Shown here in pieces: positions 9,277 to 18,065 of a stretch of 31,673 nt of DNA. The stretch is taken from NCBI GenBank assembly GCA_003427395.1, contig BFEA01000874.1, positions 57,763 through 89,435 of the forward strand. Direction: 5' to 3'. Numbering within the stretch: position 1 is the stretch's first letter; each line of letters begins with the position of its first letter. The stretch comes from Chara braunii (Eukaryota > Streptophyta > Charophyceae > Charales > Characeae). Position numbers and translations under genes: made by a program. The notes below the pieces were generated by a model. The model saw only the letters and a list, made by a program, of their open reading frames with translations, had not been told where the DNA came from and ran no database searches.

Positions 9277-10232
9277 GGCATGCCCTAGCGGGTGTGCCCA
9301 GATCGGCATAGGGCCCAGGGCTCGCGTGGGTAACCCAGGCAAGCCAGAAAGTGGCCTGAATATTTTTTATCTTCTTTTTGGAGGGCATAGTCGTTCTGCG
9401 CTCCTTGAGAGCATGAAAAATTTGCCCTCAGACTGGAAAACAGTGATTGCCCTTTTTGAGGGGTTGAGAGGTGGGAGAGGATGGAGTTTTAGCTGCAACT
9501 CATTGCCTGCAATGCTGCACTGCCTGCACGTGGGAGAAGGAAGGAGATAGCAGGAGGTTGAAGGAGATGGCGGGAGGGGAGCAAGGAGATGGCAGAAGGA
9601 GTATAAGAGATGAAGAGATAGTGGGGTTGTGGGGACACACCTAAATAACCGCAAAGCCGTTACCAAAAAAGAGAAAAAAAAAAAAAAGTGTGGCGGTAGT
9701 ATGAGAAATATTGTGAGAGTGGGGATTGAGAAAGACGGGCATGTGGCCAGATCGGCATGCCCTAGCGGGTGTGCCCAGATCGGCATAGGGCCCAGGGTTC
9801 GCGTGGGTAACCCAGGCAGGCCAGAAAGTGGCCTGAATATTTTTTATCTTCTTTTTGGAGGGCATAGTCGTTCTGCGCTCCTTGAGAGCATGAAAAATCC
9901 GCCCTCAAACTGGAAAACAGTGATTGCCCTTTTTTAGGGGTAGAGAGGTGGGTGGGGATGGAGTTTTAGTTGCAACTCATTGCCTGCAATGCTGCACTGC
10001 ATGCACGTGGGAGAAGGAAGGAGATAGCAGGAGGTTGAAGGAGATGGCGGGAGGGGAGCAAGGAGATGGCAGAAGGAGGATAAGAGATGAAAAGATAGTG
10101 GGGTTGTGGGGACACATCTAAATAACCGCAAAGTCGTTACCAAAAAAAGACAAAATAAAAAAAATGTGTGGCGGTAGTGTGAGAAATATTGTGAGAGTGG
10201 GGATTGAGAAAGACGGGCATGTGGCATGCGGC
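9277..10232. repeat. Tandem duplication, about 478-bp unit, two copies
   Basis: Copy one starts with GCATGCCCTAGCGGGTGTGC at about 9278. Copy two starts with the same words at 9755. The shared end phrase GGGGATTGAGAAAGACGGGC lies at 9721 and 10199. Copies are about 95 percent alike by eye, differing mainly in A-run lengths and scattered substitutions. A partial third start (GGCATGCGGCACATGCC) follows at about 10222. Frames inside differ between copies by stops, so there is no sign of coding constraint. Confidence 0.93.
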
Positions 10233-10899
10233 ACATGCCAGGTATCTATTTCTCATCACACTAGACAAAAAAAAAAAACAGAGGGGGAGAAAGTGGAAAA
10301 AAATGTAGGTCGTGCCACGTGACACACACCAAGTCTGCCCGTCTGCCCGTTTGTCTGTCTATGTGTCTATCTATCTGTCTGTTTGCCTTCTTATTAGAGA
10401 AAAATAAAAATAAGAATGAAGAAAAAGAAGAAGAAGAAGACACTTAACTATGTGGGGGGCGATGGTGTGCAACTTGCATAGAGGAGTTGGACGGCGACAA
10501 CGATGAGGTTGTGCAACTGTAGGATGGAAGGCACACACACCAGGTATTTAAAATTTTTATGGACTCCTTACCCGTCACTTGAGTCCATCTTTCTGTGACT
10601 ACCACCACTAGAGGGAAGACTATCTTGAGTCGTTTGTAGCTTATTTTTGTTTAAATATTCCAAAATTTAATGTTCAAATTTTTTTTTGTCTCCACATTGC
10701 CGCAAAGGAGCTTTCTTCCTCGTTGGTGACCACCAAGTTACCGAGCAAGGTTGTTGTAAGACCTGTGCTTTTGTCACATGCTGAATCCAGAGTCGAGGCC
10801 TGAATTTCTTTCATTCATTCAACACCCCTTACCAAAATACGAATTTTTGTTGTCCCCTCAAATATTATTATAACATACAACAGACCCAGACATCTTCAT
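10233..10899. other. Unassigned sequence with small simple repeats
   Basis: A short CTGT/CTAT-type simple repeat lies at about 10340-10390 and an AAG-rich run at 10420-10440. No gene was recognised. Confidence 0.5.
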
Positions 10900-12600
10900 A
10901 CCTTGAGAACTATCATTCCTCCGCAAATATGACTTTTGGCAATAGAATCCAATGGTCATTTTTTTAAGATACGACAACTTTAACTATTCATTGTGCCAAC
11001 ATAGCCACATTCTCCTTGTATGAATCAATAATGCCTAACCCTTCTTCCTGCCGCAGGGTGCATATATTTTCCCAAGCGACTTTATAAATAAATCCTTCAT
11101 CCAGGCTTCCAAAACACTTTCCAAACAAATTTTGCAGCCGCCCTTCTAACGACCTTGAATAATTGGTTACCAAGTAGCCTCAACTTGCCCACGCACCATA
11201 ATAAGAAGACTAACACAACATTCAAAATTGCGCCTACCAACGTGATAGGTGGGGGGTTGTTCCGCACCTGGAGATTCTAGGGGTAATTTTTTATTGTAAC
11301 AGATCACGCTGAACCTCAATACAATTACACAAAGTCACTTGGACTTCCAGATAGCATTCATAGGAATCTTATGCATTCCTTTCATATCCAAATCGACTAA
11401 TATCACGTACTCTTTTGAGAGAAAATGCACAAATTTCTACAGTTGATCGCAACCTCAAATAAATTTGAGTAGTCACTCAAACAGTTTCAGTCAAACATCC
11501 TTTGAGTGCATTGAGTGAAGATGACATGTTCGCAGAGATGGTCAACATAACATTTGTCAATATTTTTACCCTTCATTCACTCTGGTGAACATGCAACCCT
11601 TCGATCTGATAGTGGAGTATGATATTATTTACTAAAATGTCCGATTGTAAAATAAAATTTAGTAGGGCTAACAGGCAGCCTTGTCAGAGTGAGAAGGAAA
11701 AAAAAAGGGTTACAAAATTTACCATTGATGATGACCGATGACTTGGAGTAACTAGAAGATTTGATCACTGTTTGCCTTAACTTTGGGTCAAAGCCCAAGT
11801 GTTTCAAAGTTGTGATTGAGTAAGCCAAATTTAGTCTATCATATGCCTTCTTTAAATCTAGGAGGAATGCAAGCTCCATGTTTCATTTCTAAATTACCTT
11901 CAGGGACTCTTACGCTCTAATAATATTATCAAAATCTTTAATGCCCTGGATAAATGTGGCCTGTTCTTTTCCCACCAAGTGTGGAAGGCACAATGTTAAT
12001 CGTCTAGCTAGGGTCTTTGCAAAAATTTTACAAGAAACATTGAGCAAAAAAATTGGTCTCCAATTTGCAATATCTGCTTTTGTTTTTCTGTACATAACAG
12101 AACTAATACCATACGACATTTATGCACTAATTTGCTCTCCCGTGAACACCACATTGTACATTTGTAGCAGGTGAGGGGATTAACTTTGTCAATGTTGCAA
12201 GTAAAATTTTATTGGCAGGTCATCCCTCCCTGGTGTTTTTCCTTTTGCCATCGCTTCTGCAACCACGTTCAATTTAGCAGATCATCTAACCTGATTTTAT
12301 CACATGGTCGAAGTTTTGCAGTCGTGTTGTCCCGATGTTAAAAGATTTAAGAGGTTGTACCTCGACTCTCACCTGGTTTTTTCAAGGCTATAATGTCTTT
12401 GAAGTACACTACAACATATCCACATATGTTTTTTGTTAACTCTGGTGACCTCATAGATGATATAAAGGGGTGTTTGAGATGCTTAACATTGTGTTGTACA
12501 TTTTGGATCCAACTTATGAAACGCCTCTCAACAAAACTTATTTGTCCTAACCCAAGAAAAATACTACGATAAGTGAACCAACGATTACTTATAATAAGTG
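10900..12600 (-). mobile_element. Decayed LINE (non-LTR retrotransposon) ORF2
   Basis: Collinear minus-strand matches to a plant-type LINE ORF2 run from about 12600 to 10900. A pre-RT linker includes SPELTKNICGYVVVYFKDII. RT follows with MAKGKTPGRDDLPIKFYL, NWRPIFLLNVSCKIFAKTLA, RRLTLCLPHLVGKEQATFIQ, FLLDLKKAYDRLN, and a frame-shifted QGCLLALLNFILQSD. An ASSLNALKGCL-like segment follows, then the C-terminal VAWENICTLRQEEGLGIIDS. Many stops and frameshifts make it inactive. The endonuclease domain, 5' end, A-tail and target-site duplications were not found. It is a plausible relic of the machinery type that made the U6 retrocopies, though this copy is long dead. Confidence 0.88.
11580..12290 (-). 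pseudogene. LINE reverse transcriptase domain, frame-broken
   Basis: Finger motif MAKGKTPGRDDLPIKFYL lies near 12270-12215, followed by HLLQMYNVVFTGEQIS. Motif NWRPIFLLN with KIFAKTLARRLT lies at about 12060-12000 and LVGKEQATFIQG at 11990-11950. Motif A, FLLDLKKAYDRL, lies at 11870-11830, and VIINGKFCNPF at about 11735-11705. The next motif, SLRQGCPLAP in intact relatives, appears here in another frame as QGCLLALLNF after a stop. The catalytic YADD/LADD box is not recognisable near 11560, where LTISANMSSSLNALKGC is read instead. All RT landmarks are in the right order. Confidence 0.85.
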
Positions 12601-13244
12601 AACCATAGTTAACCAACGTGATCCTACAGAGAATAAAAGTATAATGAAAAAACACATTACTAGCAAAATAGGGTAAGCCGAATATCGATCACTGTGAATA
12701 CAAAATATAAAATTTTGACCAGGCCGGCTAGTACTACCTTCCTAGTATACCTGACCCTTAGGTATTACTGTCAACTTACTACGGAAACCTGCACAATATG
12801 GAGAGCATGAAACCTCGTTAACACGTCTCTTAGCAACACATTTTCGTACGAAATGGGAAGGCAGTACGTTTTGTGAATATGAAGTAACAACCGGACCAAC
12901 TGCAGAAAATCAAGACCTTGAAAAATTATTGTCTTGAGTGCAACATTAACTTGGTAAATATCTTTCAAGTTCGTTGTTACATCCACTACAATCTAAGTGG
13001 TTGGCATCTTGAAACCTTCACCTCCACCAAGCTTGAACTCGATTGCGCATACGTCACCCTTACTCATCGGCTTCCACCGTTTTTGTTGGACTTAACTTAT
13101 CGTACCGAACAACAAATCACACCTACTCTCACGAAGTTAATGAGCGCTCCTCATAGTTACCGCTCACTCAACTCGCTGTTTCCTTTAAATTCATGCATGA
13201 GGAAACTACTGCTCTACACTTACCACCCACTCCACTACATAGAC
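12601..13244. other. Unassigned sequence
   Basis: No gene recognised. It may hold the eroded 5' part of the LINE, including the endonuclease, but no motif is readable. Confidence 0.4.
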
Positions 13245-13536
13245 TGTTGTAGCTTATTCCAATGTTTTACCTGTGGCTACCTCAGACTGTCACGTATCGT
13301 ACGAAGCGCGTTGCAACGGTGAAAACCGCGATAAAACTGTTTGTTGGTACCAGTAACTTGCACCACGTGTGCAAGTTAGTTACTGTACATTGTTGTAGCT
13401 TATTTCAATCTTTTAGCTATGGCTTCCTCAGACTGTCGTGTACCGTGCGAAGTACGTTGCCGCGGTGAAAACCACGATAAAAATGGCGGTAAGTACCAAT
13501 AACTTGCACGACGCATGCAAGTTAGTTACCGGGCAG
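13245..13536. repeat. Tandem duplication, 146-bp unit, two copies
   Basis: Copies start with TGTTGTAGCTTATT at 13245 and 13391. Both contain GCTTCCTCAGACTGTC or its variant, GGTGAAAACC(A/G)CGATAAAA, and a terminal short palindrome AACTTGCAC-5 nt-(G/A)TGCAAGTT followed by AGTTAC. Confidence 0.92.
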
Positions 13537-13703
13537 ACTACTCGAGCAATTTGAGACAACAGACTAGGCCTCGAGTGCTAACACCGCGCCAGACGGTCCG
13601 GTCCCCCCACACCTTTTCATATCTCCTTTTTTTTCCAACACCGAGAAAGATAGTGATGGGTGAAAAAAAAAAAAAAGGTAACTATAGCGCAGTCACGAAA
13701 ACA
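13537..13703. other. Unassigned sequence
   Basis: No feature beyond short T- and A-runs (13627-13636 and 13662-13676). Confidence 0.5.
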
Positions 13704-13822
13704 GTTTGAAAATGCACTTCCCCTCGAAGATAATACACCCCCACGTGACCCTACTGGGCCTGAAACCTTGCTTGTATGCATTTGACATTTTTAGGCATTT
13801 TGCCTGAAGTGCATTTTCAAAC
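13704..13822. mobile_element. Short TIR element (MITE-like), 119 bp
   Basis: Perfect 17-bp terminal inverted repeats are GTTTGAAAATGCACTTC at 13704 and GAAGTGCATTTTCAAAC ending at 13822. Inside is a second short palindrome, AGGCATTTTGCCT, near 13793. No clear target-site duplication could be fixed. It is non-coding, as expected for a MITE or a foldback remnant. Confidence 0.65.
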
Positions 13823-14045
13823 TCAAACCTTAATTGCACCGTAGTTTTATCAAGAAGAAGAGAAACAAAAATTGGATGCGAACTTCGACTGTATACCAAT
13901 AATTCACAGGTCTAACAACTGAGCTTAGTATTTCAGTTGGCCGAAAGACAATCTTCAAAAACTGACATTCATAGAACAGCAAAATCACCATAGCAGCAAA
14001 ACCAACTAAACTAAGCCTGTTGGCATACAAAGAAGATGAGTGTGA

Positions 14046-14197
14046 CCCCTGCGAAGGGATGACGCGCATAAATCTGGCCCCTGGAAAGGGATGACACACA
14101 TAAATTGAGAATGGTCCAAGTTGTTTTTTGGAACAATCGTTGAAATTGAAACGATACCCCTGTGAAAGGATGACATGCATAAATCGAGAAATTATCC
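14046..14197 (+). pseudogene. Three tandem partial U6 snRNA-like copies
   Basis: Three consecutive matches to the 3' half of U6 are present. 14046-14074 has CCCCTGCGAAGGGATGACG and CGCATAAATC. 14075-14119 has TGGCCCCTGGAAAGGGATGA, CACACATAAATTGAGAATGG and TCCAA. 14139-14197 has AAATTGAAACGATA, then CCCCTGTGAAAGGATGACAT, then GCATAAATCGAGAAATTATCC. The third lacks the ACAGAGA and AGCATGG segment between its two parts, and all lack the 5' stem. None can be functional. Confidence 0.75.
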
Positions 14198-14456
14198 AGC
14201 GTCCGTTCCTTGACTGTGGTGTAGCATGATGGTAGATAGGGGAAAGAAGACCCTGTTGAGGTTGACTCTTGTTCTGCTCTGAAGATGTAGAATGAGTGGG
14301 AGCTCTCAAATGAAATACCACTACTTATTTAAAAAGAGATGGCAGTACCCGCTATAGCCAGTCCCAACGCCAACTTGCATCTGTACCCTGAAAACGCCCG
14401 GTGGAAATCAATGGGAGAATTGCAATTGTACCCCGCTTAAAGATGGTAATACCTGC
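14198..14456. other. Unassigned sequence beside the foldback element
   Basis: The phrase GCTATAGCCAGTCCCAACGCCAACTTGCATCTGTACCC at 14351-14390 resembles the beginning of the foldback arm at 14457, so the arm may have been locally duplicated outward. No gene was found. Confidence 0.5.
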
Positions 14457-15415
14457 TATACCCAGTCCCAGTGCGAATTTACATCTATACCTGTAACCCA
14501 TTCAACTTTGCGTAGTACCCGACTTTTCCCCTGTGCTAAATTGTAGGTGTTCCCAATCCCGCAAACCCCTAGTTCTGCACCATGAAATTATGCTCATTCC
14601 CAGAAACTGGGCTGGCAGAATTGTGGGTGTACCCACACCCAGTGGCTGGCCTTGGGTGGCTGACCACCAAATTATGCTCATGCCCACCAAGTGGACCGTT
14701 TTGGCCCAAAGGCTGCTGGTTATGAGCATTTTCATCCATCCGGTAGAAGGGTATATGAATAATTTGGCCGGTCCACCTCAGTCCCGGGTATGCCATAATT
14801 CTGCGTGGGTAGGACCATGATTTGTGCATTGCAGTAGTTACGACAATTTAACGATACGAACCTGGGTCCACCTCAGTCCTCGGCATGCAAATAATTTTGG
14901 AAAAATTGCACCTGTAACCTACTTAAACATGGGAATACCCAGTCCCAGCGCCATCTATACCCGGAAAACGGCCGGTGGAAATTATTTGCATGCCCAGGAC
15001 CGACATGGACCCAGGTTGGCACCGCAAAAAATTGCGCTTATGACCAAGTACTGGAATGCACAAACTATGGACATACCCAGGCAAAATTATGGGCATACCC
15101 AGGACTGACTGAGGTGGACCGGCCAAATTATTCATATACCCAACCACTGGCTGGCTGCAATTACCCTCATACCCAGCAGCCCTTGGGGCACAACGGTCCA
15201 GTTGGTGGGCACAAGGATAGTTTCATGGTGCGCCATTCAAGGCCCGCTACTGGGTGTGGGTACACCCACAATTTTGCCAGCCCGGTTTCCGGGCATGAGC
15301 ATAATCTCGTGCTCTGGTGGGTACGTCCACAATTTCGCACAGGGGAAAAGTTGGGTACTATGCAAAATTGAACGGGTTCGAGGTATAGATGTAAGTTGGG
15401 GCTGGGACTGGGGGT
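14457..15415. mobile_element. Nested foldback element, about 350-bp arms
   Basis: The left arm (14457-14815) and right arm (15069-15415) are imperfect reverse complements over their whole length. Landmark pairs include ACCCAGTCCCAG/CTGGGACTGGG, CTTTTCCCCTGTGC/GCACAGGGGAAAAG, TTATGCTCATGCCC/GGGCATGAGCATAA, and AATAATTTGGCCGGTCCACC against GGTGGACCGGCCAAATTATT. The spacer contains its own inverted repeat (14861-14895 with 14980-15015, around GCATGCAAATAATT). Short motifs such as TACCCA recur throughout. No transposase frame is present. This is a non-autonomous foldback or large MITE-like element. Confidence 0.85.
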
Positions 15416-15843
15416 ACAGATGCAATTCTTTCAAAAAAAAAACAAAGGAAACCCCGACGACTCTGCAATCGGGGCGCCCAGTGGCCCCCACTGCGGGGCC
15501 GAGTGCCGCCGAGAGCAGGTCAATGCTCACTTAACTCAACGTACCTTAGCATGCACCCGGTCTCGATCAAGGACAGGTTCAGAGTGATCTCCCACAGGAT
15601 AGACGCCCGTTGGAGATGCCGGGGGTTGGGCATCTCCGCGTGAAAGTGCGACTGATAGAAACTTGGGAGGCCGTCGGTCCCACGATGCGAGAGGACGGTG
15701 TGAGAACTTGCATGTCCGTCGGTGCACGAACCCGGGGCGTCCACGTGGCAGGAGCCAATTGGGGTCCCTGACGAGATTGGCCTTTGCCTGCTTAGTCGAG
15801 CTGAGTCGACTTGACTTGTGTCGCGTGAATATCGTTATGTACT
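15416..15843. other. GC-richer unassigned sequence
   Basis: Both strands carry longish open frames here, but none has a recognised domain. No RNA gene was seen. Confidence 0.4.
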
Positions 15844-15915
15844 GACACGTGTGTGTATGTGTGTGTTTGTGTGTGAGAGAGAGAGAGAGAGAGAAGCGTA
15901 AGGATGGCGGTGTGA

Positions 15916-15971
<56 letters not shown>

Positions 15972-15972
15972 N

Positions 15973-16046
<74 letters not shown>

Positions 16047-16062
16047 CGTAGGGATGACGGTA
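15844..16062. repeat. Duplicated compound (GT)n(GA)n microsatellite
   Basis: Two consecutive modules each have ACACGTGTGTGT, GT repeats, GA repeats, then AGCGTARGGATGRCGGT. The first (15844-15914) has short repeats. The second (15915-16062) has GT to about 15947 and about 95 bp of GA with an N at 15972. The unique 17-bp tail shows that the whole module was duplicated, with the two copies expanding differently. Confidence 0.9.
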
Positions 16063-16249
16063 TTTGTGTCATAAAGAGTCTTTCGATTCACTATTTTGCG
16101 GGTGGGTGAGGGCATCGGGACTGGGAAGTCGCTAGATTTGGGGTAGTATTAATTGTTACTGGCTTCCTGTGGGCCGATCAGACGATCTGACGATCGCCGA
16201 TCGCCGATCGCATATCGATTAATCGTACGGCATACGGAAGGTTTCAGCG

Positions 16250-16417
16250 ATGGCGGGCGAACGACTCTTTGCTCGCCTGCTATTACTAGTATTTTTGCTC
16301 GTCGCGCAGCTGTCGGGGCTTCTATTTTTGGAAAAGCAGCAGGCTATGGTGGTCGCCTCTGGTGGGTGTCTGTCGCCGCCCGTCCCGTCGCCCTACGAAC
16401 CCAACCCTCGAGTCTGA
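16250..16417 (+). CDS. Possible small secreted peptide ORF, 55 aa
   Basis: A 55-codon frame starts at ATG 16250 with a favourable context (G at -3, G at +4) and ends in TGA at 16415-16417. Residues 5-27 are strongly hydrophobic after two basic residues (RLFARLLLLVFLLVAQLSG, then LLFL), as in a signal peptide or anchor. The rest includes EKQQAM and a Pro-rich C-terminus, CLSPPVPSPYEPNPRV, with one Cys. Small plant signalling peptides have this layout. The VPS...PNP wording loosely recalls CLE peptides, but the motif does not match the CLE consensus. It could be a chance ORF. A MITE-like element begins 7 bp downstream. No TATA box is evident. Confidence 0.3.
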   Translation: MAGERLFARLLLLVFLLVAQLSGLLFLEKQQAMVVASGGCLSPPVPSPYEPNPRV

Positions 16418-16423
16418 GAGTTC

Positions 16424-16684
16424 GACGACAATTTGTTTCAGCTCACCTGGCACGGGCGAAGCAATGCATATAAGGAACAAGTAGTTTCACTTAGCACGGG
16501 CGAAGCAATGCATATAATGAACAAGTAGTTTCATATAGGACCAGATTCCTTTCACTTAGCACGGGCGAAGCAATGCATATGAGGAACAAGTAGTTTCATT
16601 CTTCCCCGCAGGTTGCTTGTCCGTGCTAAGTAAAAGGAATCTAGTCCTAGGCGGTGGCCAGGTTAGCTGAAACATATTGTCGTC
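16424..16684. mobile_element. MITE-like element, 261 bp, nested inverted repeats
   Basis: Outer inverted repeats of about 30 bp are GACGACAATTTGTTTCAGCT at 16424 and AGCTGAAACATATTGTCGTC ending at 16684. A second inner pair is AGGACCAGATTCCTTTCACT at 16538 with AGTAAAAGGAATCTAGTCCT near 16630-16648. Between them CACGGGCGAAGCAATGCATA, followed by TAAGGAACAAGTAGTTTC, occurs three times, from 16451, 16495 and 16560. No coding capacity was seen. Confidence 0.75.
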
Positions 16685-17264
16685 AGCGTGAGTGGAACCA
16701 AGGAGCCATGAGAAATGATTTCCCCCGGCTTCCCCCCCCTAACCCGTCTCCTCCGCACGCCCCGCTCCCCTTCGCCCCCGCGCCACCCGCCTCACTTTGC
16801 CCCGCCTTATTTTGGGGGGGGGGGTAGGGGTCCGTAGCGAAATGATTGAGGAGGGAGGGAAGTAATACTTGTTTAATGGGATTACAGCTGGAGCTCGATG
16901 AGGGGATCGAAAGGTTAGCGGTTAAGCGAAAATAAATAAATGGAAAAAAAAAGAAAGGTTTAGCGATTACCCCCCTCTGGTTTCGCATACAATCGGCGCT
17001 CCTTGCGTGTCCACGTGTCATCTTTTTGCGTCTTCTCCGTTCTTGTCCATGGTGTCTTTCTTACGGCTTGCCAGCTGTTCTGCCAGCTGTTGTTTATCTC
17101 ATCCTGGGTTCCCCCTCTACTCTCCCACACGTCTCTTCTCTTCCCCTTCTCTTCCCTTCTTTTCTCTTCTCTTCTCGATCTCTCAATCGATCGCTGGATT
17201 TCGATCACTGTTTTGATCTTATCCATACACGTCACGTGGAGTCAATCGACGAACGGATCGATCG
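16685..17264. other. Unassigned sequence
   Basis: Contains a G-run at about 16814-16825 and pyrimidine-rich segments at 17125-17180. Frames on both strands are open because of this composition and show no domains. Confidence 0.45.
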
Positions 17265-17365
17265 AGAATCTGGTTTTGATTGGTGTGTCCATGTGTCGAT
17301 CGTTTGATTGGTCGATGCAGGAACAAACTGATCGGACGAAAGGTGAACCGAACGACAGAGTGATT
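17265..17365. repeat. Dispersed repeat copy A (pair at 18528)
   Basis: AATCTGGTTTTGATT, GTGTGTCCATGTGTCGATCG, TTTGATTGGTCGA, CGAAAGGTGAACCGAACGAC and GATTACGTGCGGGCA recur in the same order and orientation at 18528-18645. Confidence 0.85.
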
Positions 17366-17424
17366 ACGTGCGGGCATATTTCCATGTACACATATACATA
17401 TCTATATATCTATCTATATATATG

Positions 17425-17720
17425 TCACAGCCCCTCGTTTGTTGTCCTCTTCTCCCTCCTCCCTCTCTGCCTACAGTTTACCGGGCAGTTGTGTTTGACG
17501 ATATATATATTGTCACACTGTGAATCAGAGCGCAGAAGCGAAAAAAAGGAAGAAGAAAAGAAGAGAAAAGAAAAAAGGGGGAGAAGAAGAGGTAAGGAAA
17601 GCTCCACCGGTTCTTAACCTCTTACGTACAAGGCCAGCCACGTGGATGACAGGTTGAGCGCTGGCTGCCCCCATCCCCGTGTGTCACAAGGACCCACTTG
17701 CACGCAGCCAAAAGGCAAAG
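17425..17720 (-). repeat. Dispersed repeat family copy, minus orientation
   Basis: The reverse complement shares the phrases GTGGGTCC..GTGACACACGGGG, GGGGGCAGCC, GCTCAACCT, TCCACGTGG, GCCTTGTACG, AAGAGGTT and CTTCTGCGCTCTGATT with the plus-strand copy at 29990-30210 and partly with 18340-18460. The TTTACCGGGCAGTT phrase at 17477 also occurs at 20867, 30243 and 30299, but its orientation relative to the rest differs between copies. The family has therefore been internally rearranged. Confidence 0.75.
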
Positions 17721-17866
17721 AGGTAAAGAAAAGGCGGAGGAAACCAAACCTCACAGAAGAAGAAAGCCTATTAAACAGACGAAGCAAAAGGCAAAGAGGT
17801 AAAGAAAAGGCGGAGGAAACCAAACCTCACAGAAGAAGAAAGCCTATTAAACAGACGAAGCAAGTA
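17714..17866. repeat. Tandem duplication, 76-bp unit
   Basis: Copies begin GGCAAAGAGGTAAAGAAAAG at 17714 and 17790, each ending GCCTATTAAACAGACGAAGCA. They are nearly identical. Confidence 0.93.
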
Positions 17867-17924
17867 CACATCCCACAGATAATCCAATTACCATCCCACA
17901 GAACATATTTTTCTTTTTTCTTTT

Positions 17925-18055
17925 TTCTCAGGTTTCTTTTTTTGTGTTTTTCTTTCCTCGGTTTCTTTTTTTATCTTTTTACTCGGTTTCTTTTTTTATC
18001 TTTTTACTCGGTTTCTTTTTTTATCTTTTTACTCGGTTTCTTTTTTTATCTGTTT
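17925..18055. repeat. Pyrimidine-rich minisatellite, about 30-bp unit
   Basis: CTCGGTTTCTTTTTTTATCT, followed by TTTTA, is repeated about four times. The degenerate start is near 17925. Confidence 0.9.
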
Positions 18056-18065
18056 CTTCTACACT

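Noticed and set aside
13830-14321. 163-codon minus-strand frame
   Set aside because: It crosses the antisense of three U6 fragments and has no domain; it is an accidental ORF.
16451-16600. CRISPR-like array (three direct repeats)
   Set aside because: Repeats are unevenly spaced, lie inside an inverted-repeat element and occur in a eukaryotic context.
17325-17345. Second hammerhead-like string CTGATCGGACGAAAGG (and CTGATTGGCCGAAAGG at 18594)
   Set aside because: The CUGAUGA box lacks its GA and there is no room for stem II. It belongs to a dispersed repeat with no ribozyme layout.
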